NCBI GenBank assembly: GCA_032718565.1
Contig: JAVGVS010000025.1
Location: forward strand, 555,528 to 619,527
Reading direction: 5' to 3'
Length of the DNA: 64,000 bases
From: Distichodus sexfasciatus
Lineage: Eukaryota > Chordata > Actinopteri > Characiformes > Distichodontidae
This document shows positions 13,801 to 28,800 of the stretch, one piece after another. Both the position numbers and the translations under genes were made by a program. The number at the start of each line of letters is the position of its first letter. Position 1 is the stretch's first letter. Under the pieces are notes generated by a model. It searched no databases and was not told the origin of the DNA. It worked only from the letters and a program-made list of their open reading frames with translations.

Positions 13801-16800
13801 TGCAGCCTGCAGAGAAAGTGTGTGACGCCACGTCAAAATCAAGTTACAGAGCCAACAACCATCGCTTTCCATCCACAAATATCACAAACATTAAGGCCCC
13901 ATTTAATACACACACACACACAGACTCTCTCTCTCTCTCATGCACACACTCAAATGTCAAAATGTTGGCTAGTTAAAGTGATGCCAAAGTAAACAAAAAA
14001 TGAAAAAAAAAAATCATATTTTAGTAAATTTTTGTGGATGAAAATTAAAATATCAACTGCGTGTGTAAGCTTTTAGGTAATTTACTGTCTATACTTGTGA
14101 CTTTTGGGAATTTGGAATTAGATTTCTTTATATTTTTATTAAATTACCATCTCTCCCATCTGACCTGAATAAAAATTATTGAAAAACGATCAATTAACCT
14201 TACTCATCATATGTGGACTTTTTTCATAAGTAGTGACATGCACAAGCTTGACTTTTAATCATTTTAGTCTTTTACATTTTATAAAATAACTCTTTAATCT
14301 GACATGTGTATAAACTCTTTTCTACAAATTAATGGATAATACGTGTTAATTAAATACGGAGTGTAAGGAGATGGGGTGATGCTGAGAATCTTGGATTGGA
14401 TGAGTAAATCTGCTGATCACACAGGGACTTTTCTTTTTGTAGAAGTACTGCATCGTAATTTAGGATTACTTTTACATTTTTTTCATAAATTGACACCTCT
14501 ATTTTCTGATATGTGTTTAAAATGTTGTTCTTAAATTAACAGATAATACGCAATAATTAAATACAGAGTGTACTAAATGCTGTGATGCAAAAGGATGAAT
14601 AAATCGCTCATTTTATGTAGACTTTTCTTGAAATAACAAAAATGTTCTCACATTTTTGCAGAAGTTCTACATCTTTCTCTCTCTCACCGACGGACTCCAG
14701 TCGATCATCCGAGCCTCTGCTCTCTGATCTCCTAATGCTTCAGATGTTTCCTTTGCAGAACTTCTACTTCCTAATTTTATTCTTTCCACATTTATATTAC
14801 ATTGTTATCTGTCTTATCTAATATTTCTATAAAACATTTGATACAAATTAAGGGAAAACATGTATTAATTAAATATTGAGTGTAAGAGTGATGGTTTAAA
14901 TCTTGATACGTTGAGTAATTCTTCTTATCATACCTGGACTTCTTTTGAAACCTTTTCTTTATAGAGGCCTTCGCCTTCTCCAGCACCAACGCCTCCAGCC
15001 GTTTGACGAGCCTCTGCTCGATTATCTCCTAAACGGACCTTGCAGCCTTTTTATTATCAATTTGGTTTCATGAGCTCCTCACGGACAGCGTGAAATCTCG
15101 CCTCCGTACCGCTAATTAAGGTGAGTCGAGGTGCTTAAGAGCACTTTGATTTGCGGCAGTTATCACACCAGAGAGCTGCAAACGACACCGCTGTGACCTC
15201 CGGGCATGAGACCAGCAGCACCGGCTGCACGTAGGACTGGACGATACGACCTCAATATCAATATCACGATTAAAAGAAGGTTTTACCTCGATTGTGATAG
15301 ATGAGCAATTTTTTAATCTCATCATCCACTGATAAGGTTGTAGTGTTAATCGACATTTAAAACTGGAAAGTTAGTATTAGTAGTCCAGCCCTATCTCCAG
15401 TCTCTACGGCCCCAAAACGTGTCCCAAACGTGTGCTGGGGATGTGCCAACTACATCTGCTACTATCTTAATATCTTTTTGAAGCAGCTGATACTTTTAAA
15501 ATGCAATAGCTTTATAAGCCATGAACTCATTTTTTAAGCAAATAGCAGTGTAGCGTGGTAAATAATTAGGTAACTCGGTTACAAAAATATTTTTAAAAAC
15601 ATTCTCTCTTTATAAAGATGGGCATTTTTAACTGCCAGCTGTTTCTGATTGGTGTTGAATTCGCAGAAGTGGCTACTGTGCCCGTGTGGTGCACACTTGT
15701 TGCATCACAGTGTGCTCTTGGCAGCTGTGAGATGGAGTCGGAGGCCAAGACGGCAACAAGAATCTGTAGCTGTGGAAGAGCTCGGTTGTAGTTAGCTATG
15801 TTTTTCTCTGTACCTTGTGGTGTAGCTTACTACTATAACTACTTTAACCTCACAAATGTGTTTTGCGTTGTCTATTAATTAGTTTTTTATACCTCAGAAT
15901 CCCTTCAACTTGCAGAGACCACACACATACCGTTTGAATCACAAGACTTTGAAGTTACCTGATATTATATTCCTCTACATGTTAAATATGTGAAATTATT
16001 AGCAATGCAAACACAAGCGCTGTGTGTTGGCGCTCGTGACTCTGATATGGAATGCCGTCACTGTCAAAAATAGTTCGCGGCTAAAAAAGAAATTCATTTT
16101 ATAGGCCAAAATGAGTCCAAATTGCCTCAAAATTACCTAAAACTTAACCATTTTTTCATTTTCAATTGAGCAGAAAATTGATTTTTCCATTTTATAATGT
16201 TATATGATCAATAGGAAAAATATATAAATGCATTATTTTTATCAAATAATTTTATTATGTATCCAGATGGTGAAAATACTAAGTGAGGCAAACAAGTGTT
16301 TCTGCCTTTTTCTTCACAGTACGAAGCCATAGAATGTCTCTGCATAATAACAACTCTGCAAACCAGTAAACAGACACTATTCTTACTATTTCTTGAAGTT
16401 ATATCTACAGTTTCAACACTTTTTATACTACATAAAACAAAACAAAATAAAAACCCATTTCAGGTGTATGTCAGTTTTTATCAGAAACGTGCTGATTTCA
16501 AGATTGCAATCGGGTAACTGGTCAATTAAAAAGAAAAATAAATGAAACAGAAAAAATAAAGATGTAGAAATAAGAGAGGAGAGAGAAAGTAGGAAGGAAG
16601 ACAAAAATGAGGGAACCAATTCATGACAGAGAACAGAAAAAAACAGAAAAAGAGAAGCCAAATGGTGAAGAGATCACCAGCTCTCACGTGACTCTCACTC
16701 ACTTCCACACTCCCACACACACAGGCGCGCGCGCTCCCAGGTCCGACTGGAGCACTGAGCCCATCACAACCATAGGAGAGAGAGGGGGGGGGAAGGAAGG

Positions 16801-16838
16801 AAGGAAGAAAAAGAAAGACTGAAAGAGAGCAGAAGAGA

Positions 16839-16882
<44 letters not shown>

Positions 16883-19800
16883 GAGGGAGGGATGGAGAGA
16901 GAGAGAGAGAGAGAATGAAAGAAAAAGAAAAAGAAATGACTAAAAAATGAATAATAAAATTAACAGAAAAGACAGAACAGAGACTAAATATGGGAGAAAG
17001 AAAAGGAAGAGAGGGAAAGAGAGGAAGAAAGAAAGAGATGAGAGAAGTTGCTGTTATTGACGATGAAGATTAGATGAGTGAGAGAGAGATGACGAAAGAA
17101 CAGAACCAGAAAAGAATAGAATAAAGAAAAACAGGGCCAGAAAGAGACATGCAGAGAGAGGGATTATTTCATGTTGATTATGGCTACTTGGGGCTGGGCT
17201 GGGGGTGCTGAGTGAGAGCAAAAGGAGAAAATGATGAGAGGAAGGAAAAAGAAGGGGGAGAGGATGAAAGTGAGAAGAAGAAAGGCAGTGAGTGTCATCG
17301 ATGGTGAATGGGGTAGTGATGGCGTTGGCTCGGCCGTCTGGTCGAAGCTGATTTTAATGAGTCATTTCGATGCACGCTATGAAGATTAGGAGGCAGTGAC
17401 GGCAACGCGCCATCTGTACGGCAGCAGCGCGGTCACTGCACTCCTCCCTCCCACCGTCCCAACCAACCAGGGATGGAATGGCGAGGTCAGCCCCGGTGGA
17501 GGGATGAGCACTGCGCCGGCACGTGAAAAAATGGAACGGAAAAATGGACGCTGATTTCTGCTCACACGAATCGAGCTCCTTGAAGTACTGAAAGGCTCAA
17601 ACTGGATCAATCTCCTAAATTCTATCGTTCTATCATCTTTTCTATCATTTTCATCCAGTCACACTGACAGAATTTGGAAAGGTACCACTGAGGTACTCAA
17701 GAGCAAGGTACTGTGCCCAAGCACTGCTACCAGGGCGCTGCCAAAAAGCTGTCCACTGCTCCTTCACAGATGGGTCACATTTGGTTGTGCTGTGCCGTGG
17801 TGTGTTCACTGTGACAAATAATGACTCAATGAAATTCACTTAAAGATTCACAACCTCCAGTTTTCTGTTGTTTTTCACTGAAACTAACAGATGTTTTATA
17901 TATTTGAGGATATTCACCAGCATTGCATACAATAAATCTGATGTTGATAGCCTGGTCTAAGAATGATACGGGGTTAAGAGGAGGAATCAAGGAACAAATT
18001 CATGCTCTTGTCTGTGTATGCTGTAAGGCTGAATACCTAATTTGCCTAATAATCTCCTTTTTAATACGTGAAAATTCATTACATTTGTTCAACAAATGGA
18101 ATAAACAGACAAAACCAACTGGCAACCACAGATCTATATGATCTGTAGCAAGTACCAAGGAGTAGTTCGTAGCATAACAGTTAGTGGAGTGATCAGAGGT
18201 TCTCCAGTTCAAGTCCCAGGACCGGCAAAGGTACCACAGAGATACTCATGAGCAAGGTACCTTCCGTAAGCACTGCTCCTCGGGCACTGGCAAAAAAGCT
18301 GCCCACTGCTCCTTCACAGATTAGCCAAATGCAGAGGTTGTGGTGTGCTGTGCTGTGTCCCCAATGACAAATAATCATACTTACATACTTATGCATGCTA
18401 TTCCCTAGTAGAAGTACTGATCTCAAACCAGCAAAACACTTAAAAAGTACAGTATTAATTAAGAATTCAGTCTTGAGTGGCCAGGTAGGAATTTTCTTTG
18501 TTTTTCCCTAATCAGAGAACAGAAATATTAGAATATTAGAATTCCCAGTTGCTACTGAACTCACTGAAGCCACTGATCTCTGCAGATTTAGTTCCAATTT
18601 TTAAAAACTAGATTAAAACCAGGGTAGAAAAGATAGACAGAAAGAAAGAAAGACATGACATTATTGCCTGATTAAAAGAATGATAGAAATAGCTAAAATT
18701 GACTAAAACTAATGAGCACTTGGGGCTGGTGTTGGTCTAGGGATCAGGATACTCACCTCTGGAACAAGAAGTCATGGGTTCAAGTCCTACCTTCAGAACT
18801 ACAATCATTGGGTCCCTGAGCAAGACCTTTAACCCCAAAGTTGCTCTCAGGGAAAGTGTCCATTTATGTCCAAAATCCATTTATGTCTTAAGACCAGAAC
18901 TCAATTTAAATCAGCTATGAAAATTAATTAAGAACTAAGAACTTACATTACACAACTAGTTTGTCTTGTTGTAAAATCCAAGTATCTGATAAAATATGAC
19001 TTGCCCAAACTCAGATGTAAGACCAAACACCAGAATCATGACTAAATATTCTGCAGCACAAGCCCAGATGAAGCTCAGGTGTCGAATAGCAAAGCAAACA
19101 GTAAAGATGAGAGTGCACCTCGGCTACTGGCAGCAAATTATACCCAGTGGATCATTCAGAGAAAACATCTTTCATCCTGTCATCATTTGTACAAAGACGC
19201 CGACGCTCTCACCGCTAAACAAGTAGCCATCCAACCCATAATGGCCAAACGAACGCTCTAATAATACACACTTGGCTGGATCTGCACAGACTTTGTCCTC
19301 TCTCTTGAGCTGATCATTATTGCGTTTATTAATTTAGCATATTCCACTTAGCTGAGCTATAGAAAAACCTTGAGATCAAAGAGGAATATATGCGTTCATA
19401 AATAAAAAACACATTTATGTATAAACTACGGCTGCTTAAAGAAAAAAATAGTTTTTCAGCAATGCTTCAAGAAGAGTTGAAAACATGGAAGTGAACACGA
19501 AAGTTCAAACAAGGAGACCTAATGAGCGGCGGCGCGTCCAATCGCATAACTCCTAGTCCTGTATATAAGCAGTAACACTGGCCTTCTTCTCTGCCATTAC
19601 AGCCGTTCCGATTTCGCCCGCCTCCTCCCCTCCACCACCTCCGGCTTCCCGCCTTGGTCCGAGGCAGGCTCCTTCGCCTTCCTGCCTGGTCTCCCAGCCA
19701 GATCTGCTGGCTTCAGAGACGAGGGAACCAACGACTAAGCGACGGGATTCCTCCAAACTATCACATGCACACTAAAAGACAGCTTGTCTTTTCTTCAATA

Positions 19801-22800
19801 AAACGTATTCTTATCTTCCTAAGCTGAATGGTCTCCTTGGTTGAACTGAAATCATGACTAAGTGAACACGAAAGTTCAAACTGCATATTGTTCCTAATTC
19901 TATCCTCTGCATGTCTATACATGCTGTAAGACAAAAAGGCATCTCTGTACCTTTGACCTTAACATTACAAAATCTTGACCAATTTTCTAAATACTTGGTT
20001 CAATTCACAGTCAAATACTGCAACAAAATAATTATTAAGTTGCACAGGTATTTGTGTAAAAGTAGTGCATGTTGAACGTTTTTTGTAACTTGTATTTGTG
20101 CTTGTAACTTGTAGTCTCTTTTTTCAGTGCTCAGTTGGAGATGTTTCCCTCTTTGTTATGTTTAACACCGTCTTCAACATTAGCAGCCATAATTAATATT
20201 GCATATTTAAAACTGCAACGCTTGTAGTTTGAGAACTGCATTAAGTCCGGCATTGATTTTGATTTCGATATAAAATCAGTTAATCTTCCATCCCCTGCAG
20301 GCCAGATTGTATTTCTTACAGATAGAAGGATATTATCTGTGCTCCCTGACTAGAAGAATTAAACAGCTAGAGATAAGAGGGAGAAAAGACTAAAGAGAGT
20401 AAAAACCAAATTGCATTTCCGTGCTAAACTGTACGAAAATTATGGGTGTTGAGGTCTTTATTGGGACAGTGTTTATTCCGTAATAGCCTCAGCGTTTTAA
20501 AGAGCACGCGCAGACCAGCTCTTCAGGTGTTAATTTGAATAGAGCGAGCTGAACAAGTGTTTCCATTAATGATCCCAGAGGAACAAAGATGTTGAAGAAT
20601 GACAAATCCGAACAGTTGTGCTGTCAGATGTGCTGATCTGCTCTTTAACTAACTGCTGTAAAATACTGTTCAAACCTGTGATTTCAAGTCATTTCTTTAC
20701 AAATACAGGAACACGCTGTACAGCTAAGCGTTCATCCAGCTGCATTTAACCCATCCATGAAGGAGCATGGGGCAGCTTTTTTTTGGCAGTGCTTGGGAAT
20801 GGTACCTTTCTCATGAGTACCTCAGTGGTACCTTTACCGGTCCATGACTTGAACCGGCGACTGGGCCAACTCCCTAACCGTTATACTGCCAACTGCTCCA
20901 ACTACCAGTTGTGGTAGCATTTTGTTCAAGTTCTGAATCACTGTACCATGCTCAGTGACAGAAAAACTGATTAAACCAATGTCCAAAACTCTTTCACTGT
21001 TGCTTTCAGAATTAAATTGGCAAAAAAGTGTTTATTAAACTGCTCACTACACCTTAAACCTGTAGCTAACAAGAATGATCACAAACAGCAATATTAAATC
21101 ATTAATTTAATATTAATGATACATGACTACTTTAACAGTAAACAATGAAATGTCATAAATAAATAAATTACAGAGAATGTTTAAAATGCTGGCCTTTTAG
21201 TTGCTTGTTTGTTTAGAATGGATTTATTTTCCTAGTAACTGGAAAGAGTTTCTAGAAAAAATCAAGGAAGAAGAAGTATGAACGTTTCTCAACTTGTCTA
21301 TTTAAGCAAAAAAATGCAAAAGTTGGTGGTGCTTCTGCCCACGTAGCCACGTTCAAATGAAACTCCACAGAGCTATAGGTAGAAATCAGCATGAAATACA
21401 CTCCTCATTGAAAGTTAACCTGTTTTAAACTATATTTTGTTATTTTCCAAGTGGTGTCAAACATCTCAAGGCCAGCCGTAAAGCTCACTGCCGTCAGTGT
21501 CACTACCAGCTCTTGTGGTGTTGAATCATTCGGAAAATACATTGTCCTTTCTTTCAATTTTTTCACAAGGCCACTCCGACCTCCAAAGAACTAGCCTCAA
21601 ACACTCAAACACTGACATCTATGCAACTGACAATTTTAAGACATGCTGAATGGCGCTCTGATAGTCTGGCATCTGCATAAACTGTCACCTCCAGTCTGAA
21701 GCATTTTCCCATTTTGATCATTACGGACACTTCTGCACTGAAATGGTCATGGTACCAGTTCCCAAGTTAGGAAACAAGAACCTGTGATGTCTTAAGAGGT
21801 GGGTGGAGTACGCAAAATATGTACATTAGATAGAATGATAAGCATTTGAGGTACCATTTCTGGTACAGACAAAAATAGGGACCAGAAAAACATTATCAGT
21901 CTGAAGAGTCTCAATTTCTGTCATTAGAGCCACTTCTGATGCCATTGCAAGTTCCCAATTTAAAGTCGGTGCCATGTTTCTCCACCGAAAAAAATGGTAC
22001 TAATGCTGCAAAATCACATATTTGCAGATCTGGAACCAAGAACCTGATGTCATGCGAGGTGTGTGGATTAAGTGAAATATATAGATTAAAGAGAATGCAT
22101 TACCATTATCATTTGAGGTGCCATTTCTGGTACAGACGGAAACAAGTCCTGGAAAACATTATCATGAACTAAGATGGTGACTAAATTGGTATGTGTTTTG
22201 TTTCCACCTTTTAACACAAAAAAGACTTTAGAGGAAGACATGTCAGAGTTCTCGGTTTATCCTTGATGCTCGCGTTTGTATAAAACTCTGTAAAGAGTTT
22301 TCACACGGGTTATGATGTGAGGCGATGAGGAACATAGTGCCTGTCCTGCCGCTGATGAATGCTAATCCATCCCAAACTGCTGGAGGAAGAGAAATACAGA
22401 GTTCTACCTTTGAGTTTTATCACATGGCCACTATAAGTGCCAAAGAACTAGCTGCTTCATCTGTAACCGCCGACAATTACACGACTGATGCCTTTGAGAC
22501 TCTTGCTGACCAACGTTCCAATAGTATGCGTTTGGCATCTGCATTAACTGACACCTCCAGTCTAAACGTCATGCCATTTTGGTCATTTTAGCCACTTTTC
22601 CAGCAAAATCGTCCCAATTTGAAACCATCTGCATCTGTGTGACATTTGCAACTAAAAATTGAAGCCGCAACATTGCATCCAAACCTAACAAACTTTGTTG
22701 GTCTGGAACCAAGATCTGTGTATTTAAATTATACAGAAATTATTGTTAGTATTGAGGTACTACTTTTGGTATCATAAAAACATTACTGTTTAAGATATGT

Positions 22801-25800
22801 AATTGTTGTCTTTATTGATCTCTTTCAACTATGACAAGTAGCCTTTGGATATTGAAGTAACATACTAATGCCATGGACCCTTACAAAAATATTAGGCTTC
22901 TGGCAAAAAGTTGTCATTAACCTTTAACAGTGTTGCTGCAAATTTGTAGCATGGTCATATTTGCACATGCAAATTAGGTTTGTGGAAAAGTTGCAGTGGG
23001 CTTCTAGTAAACTTTGTGAAAAACTTATGCACCTGGCAAGTTGGTCACCAAACTTCTCACTACAAGTTTATCATTACTGACAAACAGTTTTGGCAAATAC
23101 AAGTAGTGGCAGTTTGTCATTGTTGCCAGACCATTGCCGCAAATTTGCCACTAGTAGCTGACAAAGGCAATCTTGTGGCAACATATTCTGGCAAACTCCA
23201 CTGTTCTCCACAAATTAACCACAATTTTGCTGCAAACCTGCCACAAACATTTTTTTGTGTGAGGATATTTCCACCAAAATGAACCCGGTGCCAGTTCCCA
23301 AACATTACCGTTCATTAAGATTACCATTAACTAAGATATGTGACTGTTGTCAATGTCAATCACAATGAGCTTAAATAACATACTGGTGCCACAGCAAAAA
23401 AATACCAATTACAGCCATTTTCTTCTCAACTTCTCAACAAAAAGGGCTTTAAAGAAGCTGCGTCTGAGCTCTCAAGTTTGTCCTTGTTCTCGTTCGAAAC
23501 TCTGTAAAGAGCTTTGCACTCAGGTTATGACGTGAGGCGATGAGAATAAACACAGCGCTTGTCCTGCTTCTGGTGAATGCTAATCCGTCCCGAACTCCTG
23601 GAGGAAGAGGAAGCCCGTGGAGGTGTGTGTATGTGTGTGTGTGTGTGTGTGTGTTTGGAGGGCGAGTGCGCTGCTCTCTGTAGGACATGGCAGGCAGTGC
23701 TGAGATCAGCTCCAGACTTATGGTGATGAAGTGATTGAGAGTGTGTAACTGATTACCACTGGGGCTTGCTCACCTGCGAGCCCGTCATTAGCTCGCCCCA
23801 ACGCCAAACAGGTGCCATCCCTGAGCGTCCGCCACGCTCGTCTGAGGTGGCACCGAGCCCCGCCTGGAGCTCTGTGCCACGTCTGGGAGGCTCCGAATGC
23901 CTCACCACCCAATGCCAGGCTCCGCTGATGAAGGGAAAGAGGGCCAGAGGTCGACCCCTTCTGTCTTGGTGAGTCTGGAACAAGAATCCTGGCCATGTCC
24001 ACCTTTGTTCCTGGGCACTGTTTTATGGCTCAACGTCCCATCATTGGTGCCCCGATGACGCCGGGCTCGGCTGATGGAAGGGGGATGAGGTGGAAAGAGG
24101 GCCAGAGGTCGACCCCTTCTGCCTCGATGAGTCTGGAACCAAAGTCCTGGCGATGCCCGCCTCTGCTCTATGGCCAAAAAAGGGGGGCACAGTAACAGCT
24201 GGCCTCACCCGTCTGCTTGGACGTGGCAGCCCTGGCGCTTTATTAGTGGTGCCCAGCGCTCCAGCTGATCCTCTCTCAGGGTCGCTGTCACGCTGATGTC
24301 TTCATCACTAACCAGAGCAGACGCCCGCTCCTGGCAGCCACTGGAGGTGACAACAAATCCAATTATCTCCCCTCCATGGTGCCCAAGCTGCCTGGGCCGG
24401 TGTGACGGGGACGATGGGGGTGGACACGGTGGGACAGGACGACGGGGAACAGGCATTGCCCTACCCACCCTCATCCCACCCCCTCTACAAACCACAAACC
24501 TTCCCAGCATCTAATGTTGGGAAGGAAGTAGTCAAAATTGGCAATGCTACTAATGTAACTACATTTTTCAGTACCTTAACACTAACAAAGCTACTTTTAA
24601 AAATCTGTAGATTATGCTCGAAAGATTTTCGCTTCCTAATAGTAGTGTTTATAGACCATTTTTTTAAAGTCTCAGTCTTGTCTCGGACTCAGCCGTATTT
24701 GTACTCGGTCTTGTCATGACTCGGACAAAGAGGACTCCGGATTTTATCTCGAGACCAGCCGAGACCACAACTCTGAGAATATTACTATTAAAACTCTTTG
24801 AGACTGACACAGTCATCTGCATTGTTTATTTTTTAGTATTTTAATAAATCTCTTTAATGAATCTCTTTAACTTACAGAAACCACACACATACCATCAGAA
24901 TCACAAGACATTCCTCTGAATGTGAAATTATTTCTGACTAATTCCGCGCACAAAAACTGAAGCAATTGCATAAAAACTCATTAATTGCATGTGTTAGCGC
25001 TCGCGACTCTCATATGGCATGCCATCATGAGCAAAAACGTAGTTCTCTTCCAGAGAGGCCAAAGGCAGCTCATAGTACGAAATGATTCCAAATCGGCTCA
25101 AAAAACCTTGAAATATTTTTTTTTCCATTTTATTATGTTAGAAAGGAATCAATATGGAAATTATAAATATAGAAAAATGCTTTTGTTTCCAAGTGAATTT
25201 TCTTCAAAGCGGAAGGTCTGTCCAGTCAATGAATTTTGAAGACACTAAAACAGGTGGAAATCTGAAAGTAGAAAGTGCAAGGTCGGGCGAATACGGAAGG
25301 TATGGCAAAACTTCCCAGCCAAGCTCCAGTAACGTCTAGCATGGTCAGGACCTCCAACCACAGGGCCAACTTCCTAACCATTATGATACCAACTGCCCAA
25401 TACTGATACTAACAGTTATAGCATTTATCAGAGGCTCTTTTCATTTTTGTAATTGCAATATTGGAGGCAAGATTTGAACCCACGACCTCCTGGTCCAAAG
25501 GTAAGCATTCTAACTAGATCACCACCACCCACTGAGCACCTTAATATTTGTGTGACAGCATTAGCAATAGCAATATTAGCTACATCTAATCAGAAATAGC
25601 CACCAGCCTGGCACGTCTGTAAGAAGGACAACATAATAAACATAAGATCTGCTCTAGTCACATTGACAGAGAGAGTAAGAAAAAGAGAAGCTCCAAAGAC
25701 AAAAAACTTCCTCAAAGTGATGGTGAAAGTGTGTATATGTGTGAGTGTGTGAGGTGATGGTGCTAATTCATAACAGGTCTGTTCTCCAACACGTTTTAGG

Positions 25801-28800
25801 TTTGTGACTGTGCCACCTCTCTTGCTCAGGTGGGAAAAAAAGAACAGGAGACGCTGAGATGTTTTACATACGAACCTTTCGATCTGTTTCGATTCTGAAG
25901 TCTTGCTGTAATAGGAGGAAAAAAGGGGAAAGTTCTCTACCTAAAAACTAAGACTCTGTCCCTGAATGTGTGATATTTTTACTTCTTACTTTTACTTGTT
26001 CATATTTTAACATGTTCAGATAATTGAGTTTGAAATTGCTTTCCTTTTCTGCACCCTCCTTTCCCCCCTCAATGTGAGGTCACATGGTGTGGTCAGATTT
26101 TTCGCATTGATTTAGCATTGAGCATGTTTAAACTCTTTCTTCCCACCAAACTACTTTATTCCTCCTTTTTTTTTAACTTTATTTCTCATTTTTATGTTTC
26201 TTTAATGGGGAAACCTGCAAATCCCTCCCCAGTTTTACAGCTAGTTTACTGTATGTACTCTTTTTACCTTCATCACTTTATATATCCTTTATATTTTTTT
26301 CTGCAAATGGCTGTCTTCATTTTCTTTCTATAGTTTTTGATGTGGAGACACATTCATGAGTTAAAATTTAAAAAATGCAATTAACTATTACTTTCTTTGT
26401 AAACAGTCCAAACGCAGCCCTCTTTTTTGAGTACTTTCTCTCAGATGAGTGGTCACATTTTTCCATTTTTATTTCTCGCAAAATTTGCTAGAAAAAAAAG
26501 TCAGATATTCTCTGCAATCATAAATTCTCATATATTTTCCACTTTTATCTTGGAGAACATCAGACTTTTCTTCTCATAAATCTACAACTTTATTCTCTGA
26601 AATTTTGATTTTTTTCTCAAAATTTTAATACCCCACCACTAGTTGTTCTTTTTAATCTACAATGGCTCTACAATGCCGTCATATACTTTTTCCCCTTAAC
26701 TCTTTCCATATTTGTTCAGATAATTCACTTCATTTATGCCTTTTTTACATTAAGTTTCCTTTTGACCTTTTTCCTCCCATTTTTTACCACTTCATCACTT
26801 TCAACTATTTTAGTACACAACAATCACACAGCAATGCCAGTTTAGGTTTAATCAACACCACAGCATCAAGCCTGTTAAGCATGTGGTTTTTTAGCAGGAA
26901 GATTATCTTAACGCATGCACAGCATGAGCCTTGCTCCTGCAACGAATATTTTTCGCTAATAGACAACACCTAAACCTATAACTTAATTAAATCTCCATTT
27001 AAAAAATGAGCTATGACGCGGGTTAAACACATCATAATAATGAATTATTGATTATTTATCAACCTTGTTAATGTTTTTTAATGTTTTTAAGCTTGTGAAG
27101 GGCAGCAGGATGGGTAGAGGACAGAAATGATCATTAACCAGAAAAGGCATTCAGGTCTTGAAAATGCCCTCTGGCCCAAGCTGCCATACAGACGGCTGGG
27201 TTTTACACTTATATTCTGGCCAAGATGCATGTCTGCATATCTGCCTAATGACAGGGGATTTCTGGGAAACGTGTAGCTTTGTGTAACAAGCTGTGTGTCT
27301 GTGCATTGTCACCTTAAAAAATTTGGGGTGGTGCTGGCCTAGAGGTTAAGATACATGCCTCTAGACCAGGAGGTTGAGGGTTCAAATCCTACCCCTACAC
27401 TACCACCTTTGGATCTCTGAGTAAAACCCTTGAAAGGTGGCTCCAGGAAGACTGACCCAATAATTAGTTCTGTATAATAGTGTCTCCTAAATGCCATAAA
27501 TAGCCAAAAATATAGCCAAAAGCAGGGTCCAAGCAAAAGTCACAAAAGCAGCACTGATCATCAGCAATCTCTGGGTTTTTGTATGTCATAGACAAACACC
27601 CACACCCTGCTGATGCTGATGTTTATGACATAGCTTAAAACCCCATAAGTACTTTAATCATATCAAGACATAAGGAGTTAGAACGTGGAAAAATGAAGTG
27701 AAATGACAGAAAAACTATATAAAATGGCAATAGAAATTTGTGACTTGGTACTGAAGCCTTTTTTGTTATGACAGCTTTAAGTTGTGTTCATAAAGAAACT
27801 AAACTCTAACAGTGTTCATATAATAATTGGATGGTTTCTGTAATTTCATGTAAATTATAAAAGCTCTGTTATTACATAACATAAATTTATGTAGTATTTT
27901 AGGGCCCCTAGAGGTCAAAATGTGTTTTCCTATGCTATAGCGTTGATTATAAGCCGATCACTACTCTTTTCGGTCAATGCCGAGTGTGCACACCATTCCT
28001 ACTTATGCTGAAATTTTTTGTGACGAATAACAGAACAAAAATTCTGTTATTCTGGGGTGCCATTTAGAATTTTAGATAACCAACAAATATGGCATCACAG
28101 TGGACTAAATGACTGAAACTCTGTGTTGATGATCAAGATTTTCCGAGTTTGAATACCAGAAACTGGCCCTTTTTTGACAGTGCCTCGAGAGCAGTGCTTG
28201 GGGATGGTGCTGTGCTAATGAGTACCTCAGTGGTACCTTTACCAGTCCAGGACTTTAACTGGGGCCAACTCTCTAACCGTTACACTAGTAAATGCTATTA
28301 TTAAAGACTACTTGGTATGTGTGCATCAAATTTTTTTAATTAATCTCCATGGATCATAATGCGTTGACTTGGTGGCCAAAACCCCTTCAGAGATTTTGTA
28401 AAGTTTAGTCCTCAGCGCTCAGGTCAGAGCTTTTGTGCTGTCGCATGGGGGAGGAACGACATAACTGCCATGAATTGTCATAATGTTTTGGCTCTTCTGT
28501 GTACAGTGACATTTTCAAAAGTGTGCTATAATGTCAGATGAAGATTACTTAAAACATTACTGTTAAAGTGAAACGACAAGAAAAATAGCAGCTCTGACTA
28601 AATAAACAGAATCAGGCATAGCATTGAAAACGTGAACCTGCAAAATGGACTGAGGTCCCCAAACTCTCCACCTTTCCCACCAGTGCCAAGGGACGCACAA
28701 GACACCGCCCTTGCTTAATAAAACATCCATAATCATAGAGTGAGAGAACCGGGCACTGCCACAACTGCCTCAGTGGTGGTTATTTGAAAGTTAAAGGAAA

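Noticed and set aside
21939..22172. Cys/His-rich 77-codon frame that looks like a zinc-finger fragment
   Set aside because: Cys/His spacing does not fit a finger consensus and the sequence belongs to the degenerate duplication.
23718..24514. Many overlapping open frames on both strands in GC-rich sequence
   Set aside because: GC-rich tandem duplication lacks stops by composition; frames on both strands equally open, no splice or domain support.
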